From Paenibacillus allorhizosphaerae (GTDB lineage Bacteria > Bacillota > Bacilli > Paenibacillales > NBRC-103111), in assembly GCF_910594985.1 (NCBI RefSeq), contig NZ_CAJVCE010000005.1, forward strand, positions 310,001 to 374,000: a stretch of 64,000 nucleotides of DNA. Reading direction: 5' to 3'. The notes beneath the pieces were generated by a model, which worked only from the letters and a program-made list of their open reading frames with translations, ran no database searches and was not told the origin of the DNA. Position 1 is the first letter of the stretch, and the number at the start of each line of letters is the position of its first letter. The position numbers and the translations under genes are program-made. Of the stretch, positions 43,585-52,248 are shown one piece after another.

Positions 43585-44589
43585 TCAGATGTTGTATGCT
43601 CGTACCCAATCTTTAAGCAACGTAATTTCTTCCTGCACGTTTTTATAAAAAATATCATGTCCCCAGCTTTCCGCAAAAAAGGCATACAAACTGCCCATAT
43701 TAAAAATGCGGCGAAAAACGGCAAATATGTATAATGAGTCCAGTTCTTTCGCAGATAAGCTTCTATCTTTCGTGTAACCGCTTAAAAAAGCTTCTTTTCT
43801 GCGCTCCCTTTTCTCCATTGCTTCACGGTCGACGCCCCATCCGTAGCGACACACGAGCAGCGAAATATCATAAGCTCTCCAGCCGTACCCGCTTAAATCA
43901 AAATCGAAAATTATCGGATTTCCCGAGTGATCAAATCGTATATTGCCTCCATAAATGTCCCCGTGACAAAGCCCATAGGTCGGCAACGTTTTTGTAAAAT
44001 CAGCTTCGATTTTTCTTTTCGCTTCAGCAGCAATACTATTCAGGAACTCAAAATCAAAGGGATATGTGTTTGCATATTTCATTAAATATTGCATCGAATG
44101 ATCGATCAGAGAGGCGCAATCAAGATGCCAGCGTTGAACGGGAACGGTGATTTTATCGAAAGCATTGTGAATGGAAGCGATATAAGTGCCAAGCTTCTCG
44201 ATCATCTCCCCGTCGGTTCCGCCCTCTTCCCCTTCTACTTCGTCATAAAGAACGCCAAATCTGATCCCTTCTACGGCTTTCAATTCCAATACATAGCTTC
44301 CATTGTTGCGGACTACCGGATCGACGACGCGAATACTTTCTTTTTTTAAATGATGGAGTAACGAGACTTCCGCCTCGATCTCTTCCAATGTACGCAAGCC
44401 GCAGTAATAAATTTTCAAATAATACTGCTTTAAACCCGCTTTGACTACATAAGTATCGTGCATTCCTTTGCGATATAAATGGCAATGAATGGTCTCGGCG
44501 ACCAATGAATAATTTGAGCGGAAAACCGTCTCTAAAGCTTGATTGGATAAAATCGATGCTTGCGTAGGGAAATAGGCGCTCACGGTCAA
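43585..44589 (-). CDS. Aminoglycoside phosphotransferase-fold kinase
   Basis: This 334-residue APH/SrkA-type kinase-like protein has an ATP-site Lys in YYLKIYYCG, the catalytic loop CHGDIYGGNIRFD with Asp and Asn, and the metal-binding IIFDFDLSGYG. Family members phosphorylate small alcohols, sugars or proteins. The substrate is unknown; similarity to SrkA/homoserine kinase type II is plausible. The start is uncertain: TTG at 44589 or GTG at 44583, both following GAAGGGATG at long spacing. Confidence 0.87.
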   Translation of the reverse strand: MTVSAYFPTQASILSNQALETVFRSNYSLVAETIHCHLYRKGMHDTYVVKAGLKQYYLKIYYCGLRTLEEIEAEVSLLHHLKKESIRVVDPVVRNNGSYVLELKAVEGIRFGVLYDEVEGEEGGTDGEMIEKLGTYIASIHNAFDKITVPVQRWHLDCASLIDHSMQYLMKYANTYPFDFEFLNSIAAEAKRKIEADFTKTLPTYGLCHGDIYGGNIRFDHSGNPIIFDFDLSGYGWRAYDISLLVCRYGWGVDREAMEKRERRKEAFLSGYTKDRSLSAKELDSLYIFAVFRRIFNMGSLYAFFAESWGHDIFYKNVQEEITLLKDWVRAYNI

Positions 44590-44623
44590 ATAGGTTCACA
44601 TCCCTTCGTCCGATAGTCGATGA

Positions 44624-44862
44624 TCAAAGCTCTTTAACGAATGCGATTCGATCAAAACCGGGTTTGAAAAAATCTTTCTCGCGTTCCGTCATTTCAAAAC
44701 CAAGACTGCTATAAAACTGCAGCGTTGCTTCATTCCCGGCATGACCTAGCGTGTAAAGAATAACGCGGCTCGAGCTCAACTCACGAACCGCATTGCAAAT
44801 CGTATGGATCAGCGCTTTCCCGATCCCTTGACGTTGGGAATGGATAATACGATAGTCTCATC
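44624..44862 (-). pseudogene. Truncated GNAT acetyltransferase remnant
   Basis: A minus frame of about 75 codons reads RIIHSQRQGIGKALIHTI at its start, the acetyl-CoA-binding motif. It continues with ATLQFYSSLGFEMTERE and ends FDRIAFVKEL. This is a good C-terminal half of a GNAT protein. A stop codon precedes the motif, and the stop of the upstream hydrolase gene lies just before, so the N-terminal half is gone. No start signal is visible. Confidence 0.65.
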
Positions 44863-44874
44863 AATGGCACACGT

Positions 44875-45555
44875 TCACTGTAGGTCGTATTGCCGTGAGC
44901 CTCCATCCTCCATCCGCTTGCTATTTAAGAATTCCGTCGAGGTCGACGTATAGCCGATATCGGTTTCGAACAAACGCAAAAAAACGAATCGCATCCAGCC
45001 TCCCTCAACATTATGAGGATCGGTCGTATCGGGAAATTCGAACGAATCGGTACAATCCCGCAACAGGATGACACGGTAATTATGATGTCTGGCGCTCATA
45101 CAAGTATGAAATAAGCACGATTTAAGATGAAACCCGACGGCGATAATCGTGTCCACTTCCCATGTTTTCAAATAATAATCAAGCACGGTTCCATGAAACC
45201 CGTCTTTACCGGACTTGGGAATCACCGCTTCAACCGGCAGCGGGGCAATGAGGGGATTGTAAGAGGGATTTAGCGGCTTCCAACTATTGTCCAGCTCATG
45301 AAGACCGTGAATTCTTCTGGTAACATCATGAGGACCGCCTACGCCTTGAATTGCATTATACAAGTAAACAATCGGCATACCCAACGAACGGGCCAAACGA
45401 AGCGAATGACAAATTGGATTTTCTACAACCGAGCGGTTCCCACTCGATTCATCACAGTCCACTAAAAGGAATGCAGTTTTTTGAGGGGTCCATTCAATCT
45501 GTAGTCCAGGGTCCACTTTATATTTTCTAACAGGCAAATGAAGCGAGTGAGTCAT
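44875..45555 (-). CDS. Isochorismatase-like cysteine hydrolase
   Basis: This 226-residue protein has the isochorismatase fold. The catalytic Asp is in AFLLVDCDESSG, the Lys in VIPKSGKDGFHGT, and the Cys in VGFHLKSCLFHTCMSARHH. This triad hydrolyses amides or related bonds, as in nicotinamidase or carbamoylases. GGGAGG lies 11 nt before the ATG at 45555; the long upstream extension overlaps the Nudix gene and is unsupported. It lies 74 bp downstream of the Nudix gene in the same direction. Confidence 0.87.
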   Translation of the reverse strand: MTHSLHLPVRKYKVDPGLQIEWTPQKTAFLLVDCDESSGNRSVVENPICHSLRLARSLGMPIVYLYNAIQGVGGPHDVTRRIHGLHELDNSWKPLNPSYNPLIAPLPVEAVIPKSGKDGFHGTVLDYYLKTWEVDTIIAVGFHLKSCLFHTCMSARHHNYRVILLRDCTDSFEFPDTTDPHNVEGGWMRFVFLRLFETDIGYTSTSTEFLNSKRMEDGGSRQYDLQ

Positions 45556-45629
45556 TTCGTTACAACCCTCCCTGTCCCGCCGTGGCGGCCTTGTTACGAC
45601 GATCATTTCGACCGCGCCCGAATATTCCA

Positions 45630-46079
45630 TCAGACTAGCGTTTCTCCCTGCGGTACTACATATTGTTCGAAAAACTGTCTTGCCTCGGGAAAAACCAGTC
45701 GCACCACGTCTTCCTTGGTAAACCACCGAACACCGTCGATCTCGTCGTCTTCGGTCTTTAAGTCCGTCATATCTCCCGTGTATTCAACGAGAAACATGGT
45801 CGTTTCCTGCTTCTCAAAACCGATGATTTGTCTTGTAGGCGCATCGAAAGCAAAGCTGACTTTCGCTTCATACTGCTTTTTAATTACGTACATGGCCGAA
45901 CCCGTTTCTTCCTTCAACTCCCTTAGCAGTGCAGCTTCCAAATGATCATCGTGCGATTCTAAGCCGCCTTTGGGAAAGTCCCAGACGCCGCTTATTTTGC
46001 CTTGCGCACCTTTCACTTTATGTACCAGCAAAAACTTGCCATTGTATTGAACGATTGCGCCTACGGCTTTACGTATCAA
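45630..46079 (-). CDS. Nudix hydrolase
   Basis: This protein of about 149 residues has a complete Nudix box GGLESHDDHLEAALLRELKEETG (shown from 45-67; key residues are the two Gly, REL and EE). It hydrolyses nucleoside-diphosphate-linked compounds. The preceding GVWDFPKG is typical of diadenosine-polyphosphate or DIPP-type members. The TTG at 46079 has GAGGTG 5 nt upstream and begins at the usual domain edge. An ATG at 46121 lies only 6 bp after the AraC gene and has no ribosome binding site. Confidence 0.9.
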   Translation of the reverse strand: MIRKAVGAIVQYNGKFLLVHKVKGAQGKISGVWDFPKGGLESHDDHLEAALLRELKEETGSAMYVIKKQYEAKVSFAFDAPTRQIIGFEKQETTMFLVEYTGDMTDLKTEDDEIDGVRWFTKEDVVRLVFPEARQFFEQYVVPQGETLV

Positions 46080-46127
46080 TTCCGCACCTCTTTCCCCTAT
46101 TGATCGAATGATCCTCGACATTTGGCG

Positions 46128-47000
46128 CTAGCGAAATTGAACGACAAATTCGCGAGGCGTCACCCCAAGCATCCGTTTAAAATGGCGGTGAAAATGACTC
46201 TGGTCGCTGAACCCGAGCGAGGCGGCGACTTCATGGACGGGAAGTCCGCTGAGCAGCAGCCGCTGCGCTTTGCGTACACGCTCTTGAATGATATACCGGT
46301 GAGGCGGCAATCCGGTAGCCTCTTTAAACAGTCGCACCAGATGTGACGAGCTGACATGTGCGGCAGCCGCAATATCGTCCAGCGATATCTCATGCTCCAG
46401 ATAGGCATGAACATACTGCAGCGCGCCGTCCAACTGTTTCTTCGCGAGCGCCTTGGGCAAAGCCGCCTGCCGTGCGGAGACCGTGCCGTAACGATGGAGC
46501 ATATGTACCGTCAGCATCCGAATGAGCGAATCGGCATATATTTTGCCTCCCAGTCCGCCATGCTTCAAGTCTTCACACAGCCACTGGGCGATCTGCACCA
46601 CCCGGTCGTCATGCAGCCGAATGTGCCTTCCGAATTCAACCGCACCGCTCCCTATGGGCAGCTCCAGCTCTGCGGCCACTTTGTCGGCAAGCAGCGTAGA
46701 CAGATCCAGACGCAGAAAGGAAAGCTCCTTCTCCCACCGGCAAAACGACATATCGCCGGCCGAGAACATATTGATATTGCCCGGCATGGCCACGCCTTCC
46801 GCATGGTATCCGTCCGCTCGTTCAAACACCCGCACCGGCTGCGGCGTCGTATGGATTACGATTAAATGACCGGTCAACTCAGGCTCGAATGCCTCTTGCG
46901 GAGATACGCCCTCCCATCCCGAAAATTTCAATTCGGACCATTCGAAGTCGTCGCTTGTTACAACAGGCGAATCTGGCAAAAGGAATCCTCCCCTCTTCAT
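46128..47000 (-). CDS. AraC family transcriptional regulator
   Basis: This 290-residue protein has an N-terminal domain with HLIVIHTTPQPVRVFER and GNINMFSAGDMSFCRW, resembling AraC-type sensors of the PF12833-linked group. A C-terminal double helix-turn-helix follows (SLDDIAAAAHVSSSHLVRLF and VHEVAASLGFSDQSHFHRHF). It is divergent from the aldo/keto reductase at 47170, with 170 bp between, and probably controls it. A Nudix gene follows in the same direction. Confidence 0.93.
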   Translation of the reverse strand: MKRGGFLLPDSPVVTSDDFEWSELKFSGWEGVSPQEAFEPELTGHLIVIHTTPQPVRVFERADGYHAEGVAMPGNINMFSAGDMSFCRWEKELSFLRLDLSTLLADKVAAELELPIGSGAVEFGRHIRLHDDRVVQIAQWLCEDLKHGGLGGKIYADSLIRMLTVHMLHRYGTVSARQAALPKALAKKQLDGALQYVHAYLEHEISLDDIAAAAHVSSSHLVRLFKEATGLPPHRYIIQERVRKAQRLLLSGLPVHEVAASLGFSDQSHFHRHFKRMLGVTPREFVVQFR

Positions 47001-47169
47001 CCTTTACTTATTTTACCGCAGTCTTCCAATAATGACCAATACTGCTGTGGAGATTCGTGAGCGTTTTGTTCAATAACGTGATGGTTTTATTCAAGATACA
47101 ATGGGGTCGCGTTCGATATACTTGATTCGAGAAATGAAAGAACATAACAAACGGAGGCTGAAAAAAAAT

Positions 47170-48189
47170 ATGAAATACGCACAATTGGGCAATTCCGGAT
47201 TGCTCGTATCCAAGCTGGCATTCGGGGCCATGACATTCGGCTCGGGCAATGTGCCTAGCGTGTACAAAGTAGAGCTGGACCAGGCCCAAAAGCTGGTTGA
47301 CCGCGCAATCGACGCCGGAATTAATTTCTTCGATACGGCGGACGGTTATGCCGACGGACAAAGCGAAGAAATGCTGGGCAGGCTGCTGAAAGCGCGCCGG
47401 CAGGAGACGGTTATCGCCACCAAGGCAGGTTTCCGTGTAGGCAAGGGCCTCGTCCAGGCCGGACTATCCCGCAAGCATTTGTTCGCGGCGTGCGAGGCAA
47501 GCTTAACCCGATTGAACACCGATTATATCGATTTGTACATCGTGCATAAAACCGATCCGTTCACCCCGCTCCAGGAAACGCTGGAGGCGCTTAACGATCT
47601 CGTTCGGCAGGGCAAAGTTCGATATATCGGATACTCCAACTGGCCGGCCTGGATGGCTGCGCAGGCGGTTCAGCTGCAGCGCGAACGCGGATGGGCCACG
47701 TTTATCAACGGGCAAATGTACTATTCTTTAATCGGCCGGGATATCGAGCATGATTCGGTTCCTTTCATGAACAACAACGGCGTCGGACTCACGGTGTGGA
47801 GCCCGCTGGCTGGCGGCTTTCTAAGCGGTAAGTACACCCGCGACAACTTGAAGGATCCGGATAACCGGCTGAGCGGCTTTGATCTTCTCCCGCATGACAA
47901 GGAGTGGGGATTCAGCGTGCTGGATACGGTTCGAGACATTGCGCATTCGCATAACGCCACACCTGCGCAGGTTTCGCTCGCATGGCTGCTGGCCCAGTCT
48001 CATGTAAGCAGCGTGCTGGTGGGCTCGAGCAAAATTGCTCAGCTTGAAGATAACCTAAAAGTGGCTGAGCTGAAGCTGACGACGGAAGAAGTCGCGCTGC
48101 TGGAGCAGTTGACGCGTCCAACACCGCTGTACCCGAACTGGTTTAGCGCCATGATGATCGATTCCGTCGTTGCGAAAGCGTTAAAATAA
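47170..48189 (+). CDS. Aldo/keto reductase
   Basis: This 339-residue NADPH-dependent reductase has the catalytic Asp and Tyr in FFDTADGYADGQSEEMLG, the Lys in VIATKAGF, the His in LYIVHKTDPF, and the cofactor segment VSSVLVGSSKIAQLEDN. It belongs to the YghZ/IolS-like AKR group. The ATG at 47170 has GGAGG 11 nt upstream. It is divergent from an AraC gene. The substrate is unknown. Confidence 0.93.
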   Translation: MKYAQLGNSGLLVSKLAFGAMTFGSGNVPSVYKVELDQAQKLVDRAIDAGINFFDTADGYADGQSEEMLGRLLKARRQETVIATKAGFRVGKGLVQAGLSRKHLFAACEASLTRLNTDYIDLYIVHKTDPFTPLQETLEALNDLVRQGKVRYIGYSNWPAWMAAQAVQLQRERGWATFINGQMYYSLIGRDIEHDSVPFMNNNGVGLTVWSPLAGGFLSGKYTRDNLKDPDNRLSGFDLLPHDKEWGFSVLDTVRDIAHSHNATPAQVSLAWLLAQSHVSSVLVGSSKIAQLEDNLKVAELKLTTEEVALLEQLTRPTPLYPNWFSAMMIDSVVAKALK

Positions 48190-48259
48190 AACTAGCAACG
48201 ATCAGATCGATCGTCGCCCAGGTTCATGGCGATAACGCGATCAGCACAGTAATACACTA

Positions 48260-48301
48260 TAGCGGCAGCCTTGGACATGAGAGATGTTTGGGCTGCCGCT
48301 A
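48260..48301. repeat. Stem-loop between convergent transcription units
   Basis: TAGCGGCAGCC (48260-48270) and GGCTGCCGCTA (48291-48301) form an 11-bp stem with a 20-nt loop. No T-run follows on either strand. It lies between the aldo/keto reductase and the DUF5050-type operon and may be a weak bidirectional terminator. Confidence 0.5.
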
Positions 48302-48457
48302 CAGGTGTCGGTATTGCTCTGGTCGACAGGGACGCGGCTGGCATTTGAAGGAAGAAGGGGATCCCTCCCGCTTCTTTCATTGGCTCGTCTTTTCTTATGC
48401 TTTCGTCCCGCGAGCAACGTGCCTGTGCGCTTACCTTATACGGCTCGGATCGTTGGT

Positions 48458-48844
48458 TCACTTTTCAAGCTTGAAATGTTCCAATACGCGATCGCCCATA
48501 ACCCAGTTGGCGAAATACATTTCGTCCCCGGCTATATAGAGAGCCAGCGGACGGGCCTCCGCGATCTTTTCCCGGCCGGTCCCGTCCATCCTCACCCGTT
48601 CGATCGGATTCGAACCGGCAATGCTGCCGGATAAGGCAACGGTAACATAGAGCCAACCGTTATTATAGGTCTTGATCGAAGCCCGCGGGATCTCAAAATC
48701 GTTCAAATCAATATCCGTCGATGCATCAAGGCTCATCTTGCGAAGCTGCCTTTGGTCCTGCATGTAGTAAATCCAATCATCGACGATAATAAATGAGGTC
48801 ACATTTTCCCTTAAAAGCTCTTTCTCTGACCCATCTGCGTTCAT
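48458..48844 (-). CDS. DUF5050-type beta-propeller protein, C-terminal piece
   Basis: This 128-residue frame starts MNADGSEKELL and carries propeller-like repeats such as IIVDDWIYYM, YNNGWLYVTVA and YIAGDEMYFANWV. These continue the repeat series of the upstream frame at 48841-49923, which ends KNKLYAM. The two look like one original gene split by a frameshift at 48842-48851. The ATG overlaps the upstream TGA (ATGA), so reinitiation could still make this piece. It has no signal peptide of its own, so if made alone it would remain in the cytoplasm. Confidence 0.75.
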   Translation of the reverse strand: MNADGSEKELLRENVTSFIIVDDWIYYMQDQRQLRKMSLDASTDIDLNDFEIPRASIKTYNNGWLYVTVALSGSIAGSNPIERVRMDGTGREKIAEARPLALYIAGDEMYFANWVMGDRVLEHFKLEK

Positions 48845-49923
48845 CGCATCGCGTACAGTTTGTTTTTCCCGTCTTCCATTGTTCGGAAATAGACTTGACC
48901 GCCATACATATAAAAACCCAACACTGCCGGGTCCGCAAGAAGCTGCTGCTCGTTCGAACCGTCAATACTCATCCTGAAAATCCCGACACGTCCTTGGACT
49001 TGGGCCGTATCTCCCGTTCCGCTCGGTTGCCGTCCCGCGTACCGCAGGAAGTACATATACCCGTCGAGCACCCATAATTGCTCTCCGTCCGTATCCGATA
49101 CGAGCGTTCTGCCGGTCCCGTCGGTTCGGATTTTATAAATCTCATTCGGTTTGGATGGTTCCGAAACGATATAGTACAACCAGTCTCCTACGACATTGAT
49201 GGACAGGGCATTATCCGCCGATAGCTCCATCCGATCGGAGCCGTCCAATTTGGCTTTTACCAGACTGTGGGAGCCGCCTCCGCTGCGCAATGGATTCATG
49301 TAGACCCACTCGTCCTTCATGGCAAGCTGGCCTCCATTCGCCGCATTCAATGCATCCCTTTGCAACGATGCCTCCCTGGCCTGCCTCTCGCACGATTGAA
49401 TGCTATAGCCGCGTACATCGTCCCAAGTCGTCTGCCAGTTGAACGCTTCACTGGTGAATCTCCATGTCATCGGAAAATAAGTAATATTGTTGTACAACAG
49501 AACGGGATAACGTTCTTGTGAATTATCAATGAGCGAGCCGTTCACTTTCACTGGAAACGGCACGGGAATCGCTACTAATGAATCGCTGCGGTTGTTGGTC
49601 TGCGCTGATAGTGTTTGTTTGAGAGGAGCGCACATCTCGTTCTTGTCGAGCGAAAGTCCGGTTTGCTCATTCCACGTCACCGTCAAACCGAGTGCGGACG
49701 TATAGTCCCACGTCATGGGAAAGTACGTAATATTGCGGTAAAGCAGTAGGGGGTATGGGTTGTGCAATTGATCGATAGCCATTCCATTGACGGTAACCGG
49801 GAATGTCGGATACGCAGCTGGGTACTCCGTTGACGACGCTTTAGCTGAAGAATCAGGCCAGGCGAATGCAAGTCCTGTGAAGATAATCACTGCTGCAGCC
49901 CGTACGGCTATGGTTCGAAACAT
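48841..49923 (-). CDS. Secreted DUF5050-type protein with two stalk-like repeats (frameshifted)
   Basis: This 361-residue protein has a signal peptide (about 1-27). Two homologous repeats follow: FPVTVNGMAIDQ with LLLYRNITYFPMTWDYT, and FPVKVNGSLIDN with VLLYNNITYFPMTWRFT. They resemble copper-amine-oxidase N-terminal stalk domains. From about residue 180 come DUF5050-like beta-propeller repeats (VGDWLYYIVS, KIRTDGTGRTLVSD, FRMSIDGSNEQQLL). The frame stops early at a 5-bp tandem duplication and resumes in the next frame. The ATG at 49923 has AAAGGAG 8 nt upstream. It is third in an operon with a GNAT and a lipoprotein. Confidence 0.8.
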   Translation of the reverse strand: MFRTIAVRAAAVIIFTGLAFAWPDSSAKASSTEYPAAYPTFPVTVNGMAIDQLHNPYPLLLYRNITYFPMTWDYTSALGLTVTWNEQTGLSLDKNEMCAPLKQTLSAQTNNRSDSLVAIPVPFPVKVNGSLIDNSQERYPVLLYNNITYFPMTWRFTSEAFNWQTTWDDVRGYSIQSCERQAREASLQRDALNAANGGQLAMKDEWVYMNPLRSGGGSHSLVKAKLDGSDRMELSADNALSINVVGDWLYYIVSEPSKPNEIYKIRTDGTGRTLVSDTDGEQLWVLDGYMYFLRYAGRQPSGTGDTAQVQGRVGIFRMSIDGSNEQQLLADPAVLGFYMYGGQVYFRTMEDGKNKLYAMR

Positions 49924-49948
49924 AACATAGGCTCCTTTCCGCTGGAAA

Positions 49949-50746
49949 TTAAAAATATAATCCGCCGTTCTGTTCATCATACTGCAAATCACTTGGCTTC
50001 ACTTTATCGGTACTACGCAAAATCATGGAGTGCTTCTTTGCATCGTAACGGAAGTGATACACATCAATAAAGTCCTGCCCCGCCCCGTATCCCCCGGTTA
50101 CGATGAGTTCCTCTCCGTTTGACTTCAAACGGCGGTTCGGCAGTTGGCCTATATTCGTCAAAACCCGAGCTGGTTCCATCTCATACGTGATCGGGAAAGC
50201 TTTCCCGTCTTTTACTCCGAATAAATACGTCTCCAGCGCATGACAATCGGTGTAACGCGGAACATAGACGAATATATCCGTTTCTCCCAACGTAAACTTT
50301 TGCAGCTCGACAGGCGTATCGACCGGCTGAATAATTTCGAAGTCGACCGGAAAAGTAAATATTTTGCCCGGCTCGCCGCCCGATTTGGCTTCCCATACCG
50401 CTTCATAGTCTCCCGACCAGTTAAGATCGGCCTCCTGTCCGTAGCAGCTGGGCGCACCCAATGGAATAACGCTCGCTTGACTTGCCGGTTTGACGATAAG
50501 ACGCCCCTTCGGATGCGCTCCGATCGCCCGGACCGACACATCCTGTTTCTTTTGCGGCTCCCCGGTCACCGGCGCGGGAACCGGGGCGGTGGGCGAGGCA
50601 TTCCCTTCCGCAGGGGCAGGCGTAATGACCGTTTTTTGAACCGCAGCCGGGGAAGATACAGCCGTTACGCCGGGCCCGCCGCGGCAGGCAGTAAGCGCCA
50701 GCAAGCATACTGTTGCAATAAGAACTCCGTTCATTTTTCGATTCAT
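49949..50746 (-). CDS. Lipoprotein of unknown function
   Basis: This 265-residue protein has a lipobox LTAC (Cys 21) after a hydrophobic signal. A Pro/Ala/Thr-rich linker follows (about 25-65), then a globular domain. The domain has DLNWSGDYEAVWEAK and FIDVYHFRYDAKKHSMIL, without a recognised family. AAGGA lies 8 nt before the ATG. It sits 15 bp after the GNAT gene and 25 bp before the DUF5050-type gene, so the three are cotranscribed. A role at the cell envelope with the DUF5050 protein is inferred. Confidence 0.8.
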   Translation of the reverse strand: MNRKMNGVLIATVCLLALTACRGGPGVTAVSSPAAVQKTVITPAPAEGNASPTAPVPAPVTGEPQKKQDVSVRAIGAHPKGRLIVKPASQASVIPLGAPSCYGQEADLNWSGDYEAVWEAKSGGEPGKIFTFPVDFEIIQPVDTPVELQKFTLGETDIFVYVPRYTDCHALETYLFGVKDGKAFPITYEMEPARVLTNIGQLPNRRLKSNGEELIVTGGYGAGQDFIDVYHFRYDAKKHSMILRSTDKVKPSDLQYDEQNGGLYF

Positions 50747-50761
50747 AGTTTCATTCCTTCT

Positions 50762-51316
50762 TCACAGCAGCTCTTTATAGTAAAAAATGGTTGCATGAAG
50801 CTCACCGTTTGCCGATCTCGCATAGTTGGGAATTCGCCCCGCCTCAATAAATCCGATAGATGCATACAGGCGATTCGAGGGATCCCCTTCTCTCGTATCG
50901 AGAACTAATAGCGAACGGCCTTCCTGCTTCGCTCTCTCTTCAGCCATGCTCATTAAAGTACGTCCGATCCCTCGGCGCCGGTAGTGCGGATGCGCCATCA
51001 ATTTGGCGATTTCGGCTCGATGCGCTCCGTTCTGCTTTGAACTTAAATGCAGCTGTACGCTCCCGACGATCTTCTTGTTTATGGTGGCGGCAAACAAAAC
51101 GACATTCGGACTTAATACCGTCCCCCAATATTCAGCAGCATCGGGATATTTCAATGGCGGCAAAAAGCCGATTGACGCGCCGTCCTCCACGACCAGCATT
51201 AAAAGTTCCGCGAGTTCAGCAAGCCGCTCACCAATTGATTCCAGTTGTTCGACTATAATTTGGTTATCCAACGCAATCCCCTCGAATTCGCATAAGATTC
51301 TTGCTTCTTTGTTCAT
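50762..51316 (-). CDS. GNAT family N-acetyltransferase
   Basis: This 184-residue single-domain acetyltransferase has IAKLMAHPHYRRRGIGRTLM as the acetyl-CoA-binding motif and LVLDTREGDPSNRLYASIGF as motif B. This pattern is typical of small GNATs active on amines or antibiotics. AAGGA precedes the ATG. It is the first gene of the operon with the lipoprotein and DUF5050-type genes. It is divergent from the Crp-type regulator. Confidence 0.9.
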   Translation of the reverse strand: MNKEARILCEFEGIALDNQIIVEQLESIGERLAELAELLMLVVEDGASIGFLPPLKYPDAAEYWGTVLSPNVVLFAATINKKIVGSVQLHLSSKQNGAHRAEIAKLMAHPHYRRRGIGRTLMSMAEERAKQEGRSLLVLDTREGDPSNRLYASIGFIEAGRIPNYARSANGELHATIFYYKELL

Positions 51317-51487
51317 TTTATTATTCCTTCTATATCGACTCGGATTACATGATCATTGTTGCGCAATTTTCAAAAAAAATATTGGCCCTTGCAGTCGAAA
51401 AAATAAACCATTCTTCATTTGACTGGCCTCCGTGCGCTCATGCTTGTAAAATAAAGCTATCCACATTACCCGATCGGAGAAACTGTC

Positions 51488-52180
51488 ATGACGAAAGCCC
51501 TCCCTGATTTGCATACTTTATTCGATACATTTCCCTGCTTCCGAACACTCCCCGCCGAGGAATGGAAGGCTGCACAGCCCATGATCAAAACCATTCCCGC
51601 TCAGGCGTCACTATTTCACAACGAAGAGGCGGGTAAATACGCTTTTTTCCTGCTCTCCGGAACGGCCGGGATTACCAACATAACTGCGGACGGCCGCGAA
51701 GCGCTAACGGTACGTTTATCAGCCGGCGATATTTGCTCCATGATGGTGCTGAGCGGATTGAGCGGTCGGGAATATCCGGGGAACGTCACCGCCGAGACCG
51801 AGGTGACCGTACTGTACGTTGCGAAAAGCTCGTTTTTGCGCTGGGTCCAAATGTATGAGCCTGTGCGACATGCGGTATTCGGCAGCGTACTGGACGGCTT
51901 GATTCGCATGGGCAGCCTTCTCACCGAAAAATCGTCGCTCCCGTTAGACATACGGTTAGCGGACACGTTGCTCAAGCTGACTTCCGAACGACAACCGGGC
52001 GTGAAGATCACGCATCAGCAGTTAGCCGTCGAACTAGGATCCGCTCGCGAAGTCGTCAGCCGCCAGTTGAGCCGTATGCTTAAAAAAGGCTGGATTTCAA
52101 CGGGGAGAGGATCCGTTTCCATCCTCCAGCGCGAGGCGCTCGAAACATTCGTTGGTGACCAGGTCACAGAAGAAGGTTAA
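51488..52180 (+). CDS. Crp/Fnr family transcriptional regulator
   Basis: This 230-residue protein has a cyclic-nucleotide-binding-type beta-roll (about 15-125; GKYAFFLLSGTAGITNI). A C-terminal winged helix follows (about 150-220; VKITHQQLAVELGSAREVVSRQLSRML). The Arg-Asn-type cAMP-binding signature is not evident. One Cys (FPCF, near 17) could be redox-active, but no Fnr cluster is present. It lies 68 bp upstream of a peroxiredoxin gene in the same direction. A palindrome GTGACC-A-GGTCAC (52155-52167) lies in its 3' end, about 80 bp before the peroxiredoxin start. Confidence 0.92.
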   Translation: MTKALPDLHTLFDTFPCFRTLPAEEWKAAQPMIKTIPAQASLFHNEEAGKYAFFLLSGTAGITNITADGREALTVRLSAGDICSMMVLSGLSGREYPGNVTAETEVTVLYVAKSSFLRWVQMYEPVRHAVFGSVLDGLIRMGSLLTEKSSLPLDIRLADTLLKLTSERQPGVKITHQQLAVELGSAREVVSRQLSRMLKKGWISTGRGSVSILQREALETFVGDQVTEEG

Positions 52181-52248
52181 CTTCCTTTGGTATAGTAACC
52201 GCAGTCCCATAAGACTTAGATGCTACTATTGATCGGGAGGTTATCGCA

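Noticed and set aside
48192-48461. 89-codon minus-strand frame downstream of the DUF5050-type operon
   Set aside because: No ribosome binding site and no known domain; it spans a stem-loop.
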